Source: an uncultured Paracoccaceae bacterium (GTDB lineage: Bacteria; Pseudomonadota; Alphaproteobacteria; Rhodobacterales; Rhodobacteraceae). From it: a stretch of 64,000 nt of DNA. Below the pieces are notes generated by a model. It was given only the letters and a program-made list of their open reading frames with translations, searched no databases and was not told where the DNA came from. Shown here piece after piece: positions 9,135-19,045 of the stretch. Made by a program: the position numbers and the translations under genes. Each line of letters begins with the position of its first letter. The first letter of the stretch is position 1. The stretch is taken from positions 1 through 64,000 of the forward strand of contig CALDUK010000016.1 of NCBI GenBank assembly GCA_937924905.1. Reading direction: 5' to 3'.

Positions 9135-10366
9135 GAAAAGGCGCGCCCCAGAGGTTTCCAGATTGCAAACGTCAGGGCGATGCCCGCAAGCCCTGCCACA
9201 AAGAACGGAAGTTCTATGGCGGTTTCGCGGGTCAATTGGTGTTCAGCCAGGCCGGTGAGAAGCCCGGCCAGCAAGAGCCCCACGGGCATCATGCCCCAGG
9301 CCATCAGCCGGTAAAGACTGTTGACGCGTCCCAGAAGGACGGCGGGGATTGTGCGCTGGCGGTAACTTACACTGACCGTATTCCAGATCAGTCCGACCCC
9401 TTCAGAAATGAAGAACACAAAAGCCAGTGCCCATGCGCCCGGGGCCAGCGGAATAGCCGCGAAGGCAAGGGTTGTGACAAGCGTTGCCCATTGTGCGCAG
9501 CGTCCACGCCCCAGTCGTTGTACGATGCTTTCGCTGAACGCACCGATCAGGATGCCGCCAAGCGCCCCAGCCGCAAGGATCAGGCCATAGGCGGGGGCCC
9601 CCAGGCTTAGGGTTTCTTGCACATAGAGAATAAGCGCGATCACAACCATCTGATGGATCAGGTTCCAAACACCGGTCGCGATGGCCAGCAATTTGAGCGT
9701 GGGCGCGGCCATCAGAAAGCGCCATGCTTCGCCGAGTTCGGCTTTCCAGTCGTTACGGGCCCTGAGACCCGGATGAAAACGGCCTTTCATTCGAAAGATA
9801 AGGACAGCGGCAAGTGCAAAGGCGATTGCATTCAAAGCAAAGGGCAGAGGCAGAAAGGCGGCAATCAGGAAGGCCCCCAAAGCCGGCCCAAGAAGAGAAT
9901 TTCCGATAAGCTCGACGCTTAACAGTTTGCCGTTGGCGCCTTCGAGCCGATCTTTTTCCACCAGTGCGGGCAGCATGGTTTGTGCCGCATTGTCGCGGAT
10001 CACCTCGGCCAGACCGATCAACAGTGCTGTGATTGCAAGCGTCGCGAAAAGCCCCGGTGATGAAACGCCGGATGCGGGCGCTTGGGCAAGCGGCAGAACG
10101 CCCCAGACAGACAGGGCGACAATCAGAAACAGCGCAGCGCGGGCGGTGTCCATCCAGAGAATCAGGTGCCGACGGTCGAACCTGTCTGTGATGATCCCTG
10201 CAGGGATTGCAAAGAGAAACCACGGCAGGCGCAGCGCGATGGGCAGAACGGTGATCAAGATTGGATCGCGGGTCAAAAGCGAGCCGAGCCAGCCCCAAAC
10301 GACGACCGCAATGCCGTCGGCCAGGTTCGTCAAACCGCTGGCAGCGACAAAGCGCGCCAGCATCAC
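9131..10366 (-). CDS. MFS transporter
   Basis: ~12 hydrophobic helices, 'GIITDRFDRRHLILWMDTARAALFLIVALSV' MFS loop motif. Confidence 0.88.
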   Translation of the reverse strand: MMLARFVAASGLTNLADGIAVVVWGWLGSLLTRDPILITVLPIALRLPWFLFAIPAGIITDRFDRRHLILWMDTARAALFLIVALSVWGVLPLAQAPASGVSSPGLFATLAITALLIGLAEVIRDNAAQTMLPALVEKDRLEGANGKLLSVELIGNSLLGPALGAFLIAAFLPLPFALNAIAFALAAVLIFRMKGRFHPGLRARNDWKAELGEAWRFLMAAPTLKLLAIATGVWNLIHQMVVIALILYVQETLSLGAPAYGLILAAGALGGILIGAFSESIVQRLGRGRCAQWATLVTTLAFAAIPLAPGAWALAFVFFISEGVGLIWNTVSVSYRQRTIPAVLLGRVNSLYRLMAWGMMPVGLLLAGLLTGLAEHQLTRETAIELPFFVAGLAGIALTFAIWKPLGRAFS

Positions 10367-11952
10367 GTCTGCCGGACTTTTTCCAGCCAGTCGGGATCCA
10401 TGGTTGGAACGGATGACAGCAACAGTTCAGTATAGGCCGGATGGGGCGGTGCGAAGATGTCTTCCTTGGGTCCCTGTTCGACCACCTTGCCTTGATGCAT
10501 GACGACGATTTCGTCGGCGATGGCCTCGACCGTTGCGATGTCGTGGGTGATGAAAATGTAGCTGACGCCCAGATCGTCTTGCAGGCGCAGCAACAGTTTC
10601 AGAATGCCTTCCTGCACCACCTGATCCAGCGCCGAGGTGACTTCGTCGCAGATGATCAGTTCGGGTTCGGCGGCCAGCGCGCGCGCGATGCAAATTCGCT
10701 GTTTCTGCCCGCCCGAAAGCTCGCCCGGCAGGCGGTCGGCAAAGCTGTCGTCCAGTTCGATCAGCTCCAGAAGGCGGGCCACTTCCTGGGCCTGCGCCTT
10801 GCCTTTCAGGCCGCGGTAAAAATCCAGCGGGCGGCCGATGATTTCGGACACACGCTGACGCGGGTTCATCGCTGTATCTGCCATTTGGTAGATCATCTGG
10901 ATCTGTTGCAACTGATCGCGGCTGCGGTCTTTCAGCGCCGGGGGCAGCGTGTCACCGTGAAACTGTACTGCGCCTTTCAGGGGCGGCAAAAGCCCGGTTA
11001 TGACCCGCGCAGTTGTTGACTTGCCCGAGCCGCTTTCGCCGACGATGGCGACCGTCCGGCCTTTTGGCACCCGGATCGAGACGTCGTGCAGCACGGGCGC
11101 GGTGCCGTAGCTGGCGGTGACATTGTTGATGGATAGAATGGTGTCGTCTTCGCGCAGACTGGGTTTGTGTAACGCGCGCACGGCCCAAAGCGACCGGGTG
11201 TAAGGGTGCTTGGGGTTGGTCAGCATATCGCGGGTGTCGGCTTCTTCGACTTCTTCGCCGTGGCGCAAGACTTTGATGCGGTCGGCCATCTGCGCGACCA
11301 CAGCCAGGTCGTGGGTGATATAGATCGCGGCGGTGTTGAAACGGTCGACCGCGTCTTTCATGGCCGCCAGCACATTGACCTGGGTGGTCACGTCCAGTGC
11401 GGTTGTGGGTTCGTCGAAAATGATCAGATCGGGTCGCGCGCTCATCGCCATGGCGGTCATGGCGCGTTGCAGCTGACCGCCCGAGACCTGGTGAGGATAG
11501 CGCAACCCGATAGTTTCGGGGTCGGGCAGGTCCATCGCGGCGTAAAGCGCTTTGGCGTCTTCGGCGGCGTCGTCGCCCGGGCGCAGGCCATGGCGCAGCG
11601 TTGCTTCTATTGTTTGGTCGATCAGACGGTGGGCCGGGTTGAAAGCGGCTGCGGCTGATTGGGCGACATAGGCAATGCGGGCGCCGCGCAGCGTTTGCTT
11701 GCGGGACTCAGAGGCTTGCATCAGGTCTTCGCCGTCAAACCAGATTCCGCCGCGTGTCAGACGACAGCCGGGGCGCGCAAAGCCCATGGCGGCCAGACCA
11801 AGGGTAGATTTGCCCGCACCGCTTTCACCAATCAGGCCCAGCACCTGACCCCGGTGCAGTGTCAGGTCGACGCCTTTGATGATCTTGTGCCAGCGTTCGT
11901 CGGAAAACCCGTCGATATGAATGTCTTTGATGTGGAGAAGAGGGTCGCTCAT
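10363..11952 (-). CDS. dipeptide/oligopeptide ABC transporter ATP-binding protein, DppD-DppF fusion
   Basis: Two Walker A motifs (GESGAGKS, GESGSGKS) and two signature motifs (VSGGQLQR, LSGGQKQR). Start M(SDPLLHIKDI) at 11952. Confidence 0.94.
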   Translation of the reverse strand: MSDPLLHIKDIHIDGFSDERWHKIIKGVDLTLHRGQVLGLIGESGAGKSTLGLAAMGFARPGCRLTRGGIWFDGEDLMQASESRKQTLRGARIAYVAQSAAAAFNPAHRLIDQTIEATLRHGLRPGDDAAEDAKALYAAMDLPDPETIGLRYPHQVSGGQLQRAMTAMAMSARPDLIIFDEPTTALDVTTQVNVLAAMKDAVDRFNTAAIYITHDLAVVAQMADRIKVLRHGEEVEEADTRDMLTNPKHPYTRSLWAVRALHKPSLREDDTILSINNVTASYGTAPVLHDVSIRVPKGRTVAIVGESGSGKSTTARVITGLLPPLKGAVQFHGDTLPPALKDRSRDQLQQIQMIYQMADTAMNPRQRVSEIIGRPLDFYRGLKGKAQAQEVARLLELIELDDSFADRLPGELSGGQKQRICIARALAAEPELIICDEVTSALDQVVQEGILKLLLRLQDDLGVSYIFITHDIATVEAIADEIVVMHQGKVVEQGPKEDIFAPPHPAYTELLLSSVPTMDPDWLEKVRQT

Positions 11953-11964
11953 CGCGGCTGTTCT

Positions 11965-12011
11965 CCAATGACCCAAAAAAACTTTGGGGGGGTTGGGGGG
12001 CAAAGCCCCCC
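11965..12011 (-). repeat. dispersed intergenic hairpin repeat, copy 1
   Basis: Minus strand: ggggggc-ttt-gccccccaacccccccaaagtttttttgggtcattgg; shares layout with 14042-14090. Confidence 0.65.
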
Positions 12012-12045
12012 GGTGGTTCGGCTGCCGCAGGCGGCTGGCATCAGA

Positions 12046-12957
12046 TCAGACTTCATCGCGCAGCCCACTTGTTTTGATCAGGAACCAATCGACCACGAAA
12101 TTGACGGCGATGGTCAAAAGCGCGATGGCCGCTGCTGGCAGGATTGGGGTCAGACCGGCTTTCAGGTCGTATTGCGCAAACTGGATCAGTGACGCGTTCT
12201 GGCGCACCATCGACCCCCAGTCGGCGGTGGGTGGCTGGATGCCGACACCCAAAAACGACAGGGCCGCGATGGTCAGGAAGACAAAGCAGAACCGCAGGCC
12301 AAATTCGGCGACGAGCGGCGGCAGAATGTTGGGCAAAATCTCGCGGCGCATCACCCAACCCAGGCCTTCACCGCGAAGGCGGGCGGCTTCGACAAAATCC
12401 ATGACGACAACATTCATCGCGACCGCACGGGTCAGGCGGAAGACACGGGTGGAATCCAAAAGCGCGATGATCACCACCAGCGACCAGACGGATGACCCGA
12501 AGATCGACAACAGCATCAGGGCAAAAATCAGCGCAGGGATGGCCATGAGCACGTCCACCGCGCGGCTTAAGATTTGATCCAGCCAGCTTTGGTTGATGGC
12601 GGCAACCAGCCCCAGCCCGCCGCCGATCAGGAAGGCGAGGATAGTGGTCAGAAATGCAATGCCGATTGTGTTGCGCGCGCCGTAGATCAGGCGCGAGAAC
12701 ACATCGCGCCCGATCTGGTCGGTGCCAAAGAGATGCTCGGGCGACCATGGGGCAAACGGCAGGGGATGAACCTCGGCTTCGCCGTAAGGCGCGATGAAGG
12801 GCGCGAAAACGGCAACGATGACATAGATGGCGATCACGATCATGCCGAACCATGCAGTGATCGGTGCTTTCTTCAGCTCGGTCCAGATGCGGTCCCAGCG
12901 GCTGCGTCTTTGCCGGACCTGTCCGACTTCGTCTTTTGCGGAATAGGTTTCGGTCAT
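12046..12957 (-). CDS. oligopeptide ABC transporter permease (DppC-like)
   Basis: 'HLFGTDQIGRDVFSRLIYGARNTIGIAF' N-terminal DppC motif and 'EAARLRGEGLGWVMRREILPNILPPLVAEF' EAA loop. Confidence 0.93.
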   Translation of the reverse strand: MTETYSAKDEVGQVRQRRSRWDRIWTELKKAPITAWFGMIVIAIYVIVAVFAPFIAPYGEAEVHPLPFAPWSPEHLFGTDQIGRDVFSRLIYGARNTIGIAFLTTILAFLIGGGLGLVAAINQSWLDQILSRAVDVLMAIPALIFALMLLSIFGSSVWSLVVIIALLDSTRVFRLTRAVAMNVVVMDFVEAARLRGEGLGWVMRREILPNILPPLVAEFGLRFCFVFLTIAALSFLGVGIQPPTADWGSMVRQNASLIQFAQYDLKAGLTPILPAAAIALLTIAVNFVVDWFLIKTSGLRDEV

Positions 12958-13934
12958 CTTGGATGCAGCAACCTTGGGTTGGTGACAATGGACACAATGT
13001 CCGCGATCAGGTTCAAAAGAATATAAGTGCCCGCAAAAATCAGGGCGCAGGCCTGAACGACGGGAATGTCGCGGGCGCTGACGCTGTCAACCATCAACTG
13101 ACCGATGCCGGGATAGACGAAGACGACTTCGACAACGACGACGCCAACGACCAGATAGGCCAGATTGAACGCCACCACATTGGCAATAGGCGCCCAGGCG
13201 TTTGGCAAGGCGTGGCGCAGGATCACGGTGGCGGGCGACAGGCCCTTGAGCCGGGCCATTTCGATATAGGGCGAGGCGAGCAGGTTGATGATGGCGGCCC
13301 GCGTCATCCGCATCATATGGGCCACGATCACCAACAAAAGGGTCAAGGCCGGCAGGGCGCTTTTGTAGACGCGTTCCCAAAAGGGTGTGTCAGCGTCGAT
13401 ATTGGCGAGGCTTGGAAAGACCGGGTTGAGCGAGACAAGAAGGAGGATCAAGAGATAGGCCACCAGAAACTCGGGCATGGAAATGGTTGTGAGCGTGACG
13501 GCGTTGACGCTGCGGTCATAGAAGCTGCCCCGCCACAGCGCGGTGGTGATGCCCAGAAACAGCGCCAGCGGCACGGCAACGAGGGCGGTCATCAATGCGA
13601 GAAAAAGCGTGTTGTGCAGGCGCGGCCCGATCAGATCGGCCACCGCGCGCGACCGGTCGACGCCCGAGGCCGAGCGCCCCGAGAAAGACTGGCCAAGATC
13701 GCCCTGCATGACCGCGCCGATCCAGTCGATGTAGCGCAGATAGGCAGGTTTATCGAGCCCAAGCTCAGCCCGGAAGGCGGCCACTGTTTCGTCGGTGGCG
13801 GATTGACCCAGAATAGCTTCGGTGAAGTCGCCTGGCAGAAATTCGACAGCGGAAAAAATGATCAGCGAGACAAAAAACAGAGTGATCACGCCCATGGCGA
13901 GGCGTTGCAACACGGTCGTCAGGATCGGATGCAA
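12954..13934 (-). CDS. oligopeptide ABC transporter permease (DppB-like)
   Basis: 'YIEMARLKGLSPATVILRHALPNAWAPIANVVAFNLAYLVVGVVVVEVVFVYPGIGQLMVDSV'. Likely TTG start at 13934. Confidence 0.92.
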   Translation of the reverse strand: MHPILTTVLQRLAMGVITLFFVSLIIFSAVEFLPGDFTEAILGQSATDETVAAFRAELGLDKPAYLRYIDWIGAVMQGDLGQSFSGRSASGVDRSRAVADLIGPRLHNTLFLALMTALVAVPLALFLGITTALWRGSFYDRSVNAVTLTTISMPEFLVAYLLILLLVSLNPVFPSLANIDADTPFWERVYKSALPALTLLLVIVAHMMRMTRAAIINLLASPYIEMARLKGLSPATVILRHALPNAWAPIANVVAFNLAYLVVGVVVVEVVFVYPGIGQLMVDSVSARDIPVVQACALIFAGTYILLNLIADIVSIVTNPRLLHPR

Positions 13935-14041
13935 GTTTCTGTCCCCTGTTTTCTTTGAGCCTAGGCCGGGGGCAGGCGTTTGACAACCGGATGGCGTTGA
14001 GGCGCGCCGGGTTTGCGCCGGACTTCGACCGCCGCGATGGG

Positions 14042-14090
14042 CGAGGGGCGCTGCCCCTCGCGCACCCCGAAGTATTTGGGGGGTCATTGG
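14042..14090 (+). repeat. dispersed intergenic hairpin repeat, copy 2
   Basis: cgaggggc-gct-gcccctcg hairpin, then caccccgaagtatttggggggtcattgg. Confidence 0.7.
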
Positions 14091-14093
14091 AGG

Positions 14094-16064
14094 TTAGAGG
14101 TGATCCCGCGGGATGTCGGTTGCGAAGTCTTTTTCGAAGACGCATGTACCGTTCTTGAAAGCTTTGATGCGCGCGCGCGGGTGCCATGTGGTTGCGGAGG
14201 CGGCGAGGGATGCTGTGCAAGTCGTCGTTATGTTCCAGTCGCCCCGGGCCATGCGGGTGTGCCAGGTGATCTCGGCGCTGGCCGACAGTGGGTCGCCTGC
14301 GGTGATCGACCAAACCTCGGTGACTTTTGAGCCGGTGATCAGCCCGTGGATGTCGTCCTGGGTTTCGCCATTGTCGGTTGTGATCGTGATCGTCCCTTGT
14401 CCGTCGTCATCGCGTGTCATGCCAGCCGGGCGCAACGTTGTGGATCGCCAGGCAGGTGCGGCTTCGGCGGGTGGGAAAGTAACAGCGGTGCCGTCTTTGT
14501 GGATCGGCAGGCTCAATGTGGCGCGGGTCAGGGTGACGCCTTTGTTCTCGGGGGCAGGCCACAGGAACGGCCAATAGGCCGACGAGATCGCGACCCGCAG
14601 TTTGTGACCTTTGGGCAGACGATAGGCGCATTGATCGAGCGTGACAGTCATGTCGATCGCCGTGCCAGGCGTCAACGCTTTGGGGTGTTCGTGAGATTTG
14701 TGATGGCAGAGGTTCAGGAACCCGTGGCTGATCAGGGCCGACGTGCCATCAGGGCGAAGATCGCACAGGCGAATGGCGATTTGGCCCGCGCGGCCTTTGG
14801 GCGTCAGGCGCATATGCAGTCGGGGTGCGCCGATGATGTCGCGGTCTTGCCCGAATGGATGCGCCATGTCGAAGACTGCGCTGGCCGCATCATCGGGCGT
14901 CTGATCGTCCGGCAGTTCGGGGCCGTAGGCGAAGGGAAAATATTCGCCGCCCGCCGCCCCGCAGGTTTCCGGTGACCGGATATCGCAGGCCAGTTGGCCG
15001 CGCGCCTGCCCCAAGCCGTGATCGTCACTGAGGTAGAAGAGCTCGCAGTCTGGGTGATTGTCGAGGCCGACCCAACGGCCGGGGCGTTCCTTGACCCAGC
15101 GTTCGGGTTTGAGGCTGTCCATCACATAGAGGCGTTCGCGTGCATCGGCTTCGACGCCGGTGTCGATGTCTTTCAGCCAGCGGTCCCACCAGCGCAGGGC
15201 TTCTTGCAGGAAGCCGATGCGCGGTTCTGGTCCGGCAAAATGCGGGTATTTGTGGTTCCATGGTCCGACGATGGCTTTGGCGTTCCTCAGATTGCGCGCA
15301 AGCGTGGCCGGCGTGTTGCGATAGCCATCGTGCCAGCCACCGATCGCCAGAACGGGGATGTCGATGGCATCCCAGTCTTCGCAGACCGACCCGTGTTTCC
15401 AATAGCCGTCGCGGCGTTGATGTTTCAGCCAGGTTTCCAGCAGGAACGGTTGTGCGTTCAGACGGTGCAGCCACATGTCGCGCCAGCGGTCGCCCACAAG
15501 CAGGGGATCGGGCGGGGGCGAAGCATAGGCCAGCATTTGCGCCGCCCAACCCAGATTTTCGCCCAGCATGCATCCGCCTTTATAGTGAATGTCATCGGCA
15601 AAGCGGTCGCTGGTGGAACATAGCGAAATAACCGCCCGAAGCCCGTTTGGGCGGAGTGCTGCAACTTGCAGACTGTTGAAGCCGCCCCAGCTGATTCCCA
15701 TCATGCCCCAATCGCCGGTCGACCAGGGCTGGTCTGCCACCCAGACCATGACTGCGATGGCATCATCCCATTCCTGTTGGGTGTATTCGTCTTCCATCAA
15801 GCCGTCGCTGTCGCCCGTGCCGCGCATATCGACGCGAATGCAGGCATAACCGTGACCGGCAAAATAAGGGTGGGTCAGTTCATCGCGGGTGATGGTGCCG
15901 TCACGTTTGCGATAGGGCAGATGTTCAAGAAGCGCAGGCACCGGATTGGTGGCTGCGTCTTTCGGTAACCAGATGCGGGCGGACAGATGTGTGCCATCAG
16001 GCAGAGGAATGCGCGCGTCTTCGATGACGCGGGTGGGCCGGGGAAAATCGGTTCTGGTTTTCAT
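14094..16064 (-). CDS. CocE/NonD family hydrolase (X-Pro dipeptidyl-peptidase-like)
   Basis: 'MRGTGDSDGLMEDEYTQQEWDDAIAVMVWVADQPWSTGDWGMMGISWGGFNSLQVAAL...GPWNHKYPHFAGPEPRIGFLQEALRWWDRWLK'. Confidence 0.93.
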   Translation of the reverse strand: MKTRTDFPRPTRVIEDARIPLPDGTHLSARIWLPKDAATNPVPALLEHLPYRKRDGTITRDELTHPYFAGHGYACIRVDMRGTGDSDGLMEDEYTQQEWDDAIAVMVWVADQPWSTGDWGMMGISWGGFNSLQVAALRPNGLRAVISLCSTSDRFADDIHYKGGCMLGENLGWAAQMLAYASPPPDPLLVGDRWRDMWLHRLNAQPFLLETWLKHQRRDGYWKHGSVCEDWDAIDIPVLAIGGWHDGYRNTPATLARNLRNAKAIVGPWNHKYPHFAGPEPRIGFLQEALRWWDRWLKDIDTGVEADARERLYVMDSLKPERWVKERPGRWVGLDNHPDCELFYLSDDHGLGQARGQLACDIRSPETCGAAGGEYFPFAYGPELPDDQTPDDAASAVFDMAHPFGQDRDIIGAPRLHMRLTPKGRAGQIAIRLCDLRPDGTSALISHGFLNLCHHKSHEHPKALTPGTAIDMTVTLDQCAYRLPKGHKLRVAISSAYWPFLWPAPENKGVTLTRATLSLPIHKDGTAVTFPPAEAAPAWRSTTLRPAGMTRDDDGQGTITITTDNGETQDDIHGLITGSKVTEVWSITAGDPLSASAEITWHTRMARGDWNITTTCTASLAASATTWHPRARIKAFKNGTCVFEKDFATDIPRDHL

Positions 16065-16236
16065 AGCAGCCGGGCTTTGAGGCGGGGTAGCTTTGGCGTT
16101 TGATATAGCGTGCTGCGGCGGGGTGTGGCCAACAGGGTTTCCGCATCATTCTGGGCAACTTAGCCTGAAATTCGATTTTTCAATCTGTTCGGGGTCTTTT
16201 CTGGCGCTAGGTAATGGATTGGGAACGGGAGAATAC

Positions 16237-16902
16237 ATGAAACGAGCATTGGTGATAGGCGCATCCGGCGGAATTGGCGCGGCGGTATCGGCTGAATTGG
16301 ACGCGCGCAGTTGGCAGGTGACCGGCTTGTCGCGCCGGGTCGATGGGTTGGATGTGACGGATGAGGGGTCGATCCGCAATCATCTGGGCGCATTGGACGG
16401 GCCGTTTCATCTGGTGTTTGTGGCCACAGGCGCGCTGACGATTGGCGGGCATGCGCCTGAAAAGGCGGTGCGCGAGGTCACGGAAGCTGCGCTTTTGGAT
16501 CTGATGCGGGTGAATGCCATCGGACCTATGCTTATTTTGAAGCATGTTTTGCCTTTGCTGGCGCGCGATGCTCCTGCGGTTTTTGCCGCTTTGTCGGCGC
16601 GCGTGGGATCTATTGGCGACAATAAGATTGGCGGGTGGCACAGTTACCGGGCATCGAAAACCGCGTTGAACCAATTGATCCATGGCGCTGCGATTGAACT
16701 GGGGCGCACGCATAAGCAAGCGGTTGCGGTCTGTTTGCATCCTGGCACGGTCGAGACGCCGTTCACGGCGAAATATGCCGGACGGCACAAGACAGTGCCA
16801 GCGGCCGAAGCGGCGGCAAATCTGATTGATGTGATCGAAGGGCTGACCCCGTCGGACAGTGGTGGGTTCTTCGATTATGCCGGGGCGCCCATCCCGTGGT
16901 AA
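16237..16902 (+). CDS. SDR family NAD(P)-dependent oxidoreductase
   Basis: 'KRALVIGASGGIGAAVSAELDARSW' Rossmann motif, 'WHSYRASKTALNQL' YxxxK, 'CLHPGTVETPF'. Confidence 0.9.
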   Translation: MKRALVIGASGGIGAAVSAELDARSWQVTGLSRRVDGLDVTDEGSIRNHLGALDGPFHLVFVATGALTIGGHAPEKAVREVTEAALLDLMRVNAIGPMLILKHVLPLLARDAPAVFAALSARVGSIGDNKIGGWHSYRASKTALNQLIHGAAIELGRTHKQAVAVCLHPGTVETPFTAKYAGRHKTVPAAEAAANLIDVIEGLTPSDSGGFFDYAGAPIPW

Positions 16903-18398
16903 GATTGATTCTTGTGTTGGGGGACCAGTTGACTGACAGGGTGGCTGCCTTGAAAGAAGGTGACCCGGCGCGCGATGTCGTGGTGATGGCCGAGGTCGCG
17001 GAAGAGGCGGGTTATGTGCCGCATCATCCGAAAAAAATCGCCTTTTGTTTTGCGGCAATGCGCCATTTTGCAGAAGATTTGCGCGCCGATGGCTGGACGG
17101 TGGTGTATCGCCCTTTGACCGATCAACTGGCCAGCATTGGAGAAGCACTGATCGCGGCCTCGGAACAGCATGGAACGACCGAGGTGGTCGCAACGCGGCC
17201 GGGCGAATGGCGGTTGATTGAGGCGCTGGAGGCATTACCGCTGGATGTGACGCTTTTGGAAGATGACCGGTTCGTCGCCAGCCATGCCGAGTTTGACGTG
17301 TGGGCGGAGGGCCGCAAAGAATTGCGGATGGAATGGTTTTACCGCGAGATGCGGCGGAAAACCGGTTTGTTGATGGATGGCGACGGGCCGGTTGAGGGCA
17401 AGTGGAACTTTGACCATGACAACCGCAAGCCCGCACCGGACGAAGTTGATTTCAGCGGACCGATGCAATTCACCCCCGATGAGATCACAGAACAGGTTCT
17501 GGCGTTTGTCGAAGACCGGTTTGGTGAAAATTTTGGCACGCTTCACCCGTTCTGGTTTGCGGTTACGCGCGGGCAGGCGCGGCGGGCCCTGGCGCATTTC
17601 ATTAAAGGCGGGTTGCCAAAGTTTGGGGATTATCAGGATGCGATGCTGGCCGATCAGCGGTTTCTTTGGCATTCCATCCTGTCGATGTATCTGAACGCGG
17701 GCCTTTTGGATCCGATCGAGATTTGCGAAGCGGCGGAAGAGGCGTATCGGGCGGGCGACGCTCCGATCAACGCGGTCGAAGGTTTCATCCGCCAGATCAT
17801 CGGGTGGCGGGAATACATGCGCGGCATTTATTTTCGTGAAGGTCCCGATTATGCGCGGCGCAATGTGCTGAACCACCAACGCAACCTGCCCAAATTCTTC
17901 TGGACAGCCGAGACAAAGATGCGCTGTATCCGCCAGGCTGTCGAGCAGACGCGGGACGAGGCCTATGCCCATCACATTCAGCGATTGATGGTGACCGGTA
18001 ATTTTGCCTTGCTGGCGGGGATTGATCCGTTCGAGGTGCATGAATGGTATCTTGCGGTTTATGCGGACGCCTATGAATGGGTTGAAGCGCCGAATGTCAT
18101 CGGGATGAGCCAGTTCGCCGATGGCGGGATCGTTGGATCAAAGCCCTATGTCTCGTCCGGGAATTATATCGACCGGATGTCAGATTATTGCCGGGGCTGC
18201 GCCTATTCGGTGAAGACGAAGACCGGCGAAGGGGCGTGTCCGTTCAATCTGCTGTATTGGGATTTTCTGAACCGGCACCGCGACCGTTTTTCAAAGAACC
18301 CGCGTATGGGGAATATGTACCGGACCTGGGATCGGATGGATGCGGACAAGCAAGACACCATCCTGCGTGAGGCGGGTACTTTTCTTGACGCGCTTTGA
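16896..18398 (+). CDS. cryptochrome/photolyase family protein, FeS-BCP (CryB/PhrB-like) class
   Basis: 'LILVLGDQLTDRVAALKEGDPARDVVVMAEV', 'GFIRQIIGWREYMRGIY', 'YCRGCAYSVKTKTGEGACPFNLLYWDFLNRH' Cys set of Fe-S photolyases. GTG start overlapping SDR stop. Confidence 0.92.
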   Translation: MVRLILVLGDQLTDRVAALKEGDPARDVVVMAEVAEEAGYVPHHPKKIAFCFAAMRHFAEDLRADGWTVVYRPLTDQLASIGEALIAASEQHGTTEVVATRPGEWRLIEALEALPLDVTLLEDDRFVASHAEFDVWAEGRKELRMEWFYREMRRKTGLLMDGDGPVEGKWNFDHDNRKPAPDEVDFSGPMQFTPDEITEQVLAFVEDRFGENFGTLHPFWFAVTRGQARRALAHFIKGGLPKFGDYQDAMLADQRFLWHSILSMYLNAGLLDPIEICEAAEEAYRAGDAPINAVEGFIRQIIGWREYMRGIYFREGPDYARRNVLNHQRNLPKFFWTAETKMRCIRQAVEQTRDEAYAHHIQRLMVTGNFALLAGIDPFEVHEWYLAVYADAYEWVEAPNVIGMSQFADGGIVGSKPYVSSGNYIDRMSDYCRGCAYSVKTKTGEGACPFNLLYWDFLNRHRDRFSKNPRMGNMYRTWDRMDADKQDTILREAGTFLDAL

Positions 18399-18409
18399 CC
18401 CGCGCTGTG

Positions 18410-18640
18410 TCAGGAAACGCGGTCGTGGATCACCACGCGGCGCGCGGGGCGGCGTTGATTTTGGATGCCGTGGTCTTCGAAAATGTCGACAAGTTCCTGC
18501 CGGTTCGTACGGCGGAAACGTCGGGTGTCGAACGACACGAACGGATTTGGTTCGCCTGCTGATTTCCAACTTTGGAAAGACTGCACGCGCAGCGATGTCA
18601 CCGAGTAACATATGAATCTGACGAATTTTGCGCGTCGCAT
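18410..18640 (-). CDS. hypothetical small protein, paralog of 18806..19045
   Basis: Shares 'TS-R------WKS-GEPNPFV ... DIFED' with the neighbouring ORF (22/44 identical residues by hand alignment). Confidence 0.45.
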   Translation of the reverse strand: MRRAKFVRFICYSVTSLRVQSFQSWKSAGEPNPFVSFDTRRFRRTNRQELVDIFEDHGIQNQRRPARRVVIHDRVS

Positions 18641-18805
18641 GGCCGACCTCTTTGGTTCCGAACCAACCTGGCGTTGGAGACCCCACAGAGTCAGGGGGAA
18701 AAATCCGGAATCAATGTCACAGCCAAAACGGAATTTGACAAAGCAAAGCGACCCGATTGTCTGAGCAGTCTTGCGTCATCAGCCAGACTGGCAGACAGGG
18801 GTTTG

Positions 18806-19045
18806 TCAGTTCCGTTGGGTCAAGACGTCTTCGAAGATGTCGGTGAATTCGACCTGATGCGTCCCGTTGTGACGGTAGGTTTTCTTGACGAACGGGTTCG
18901 GCTCACCATCAGATTTCCACGCCTTGTATGTCGTCAGGCGAAACGATGTCGCCAGGAAATACAGGTAGCGGAACATTGCAGGATGTTTGGCCAGATGAGC
19001 CGAAGACAGGTTTAACATTGCACACTCGTTTAAGTTACACATCAT
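18806..19045 (-). CDS. hypothetical small protein, paralog of 18410..18640
   Basis: See paired ORF; conservation between copies is at the protein level in frame. Confidence 0.5.
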   Translation of the reverse strand: MMCNLNECAMLNLSSAHLAKHPAMFRYLYFLATSFRLTTYKAWKSDGEPNPFVKKTYRHNGTHQVEFTDIFEDVLTQRN

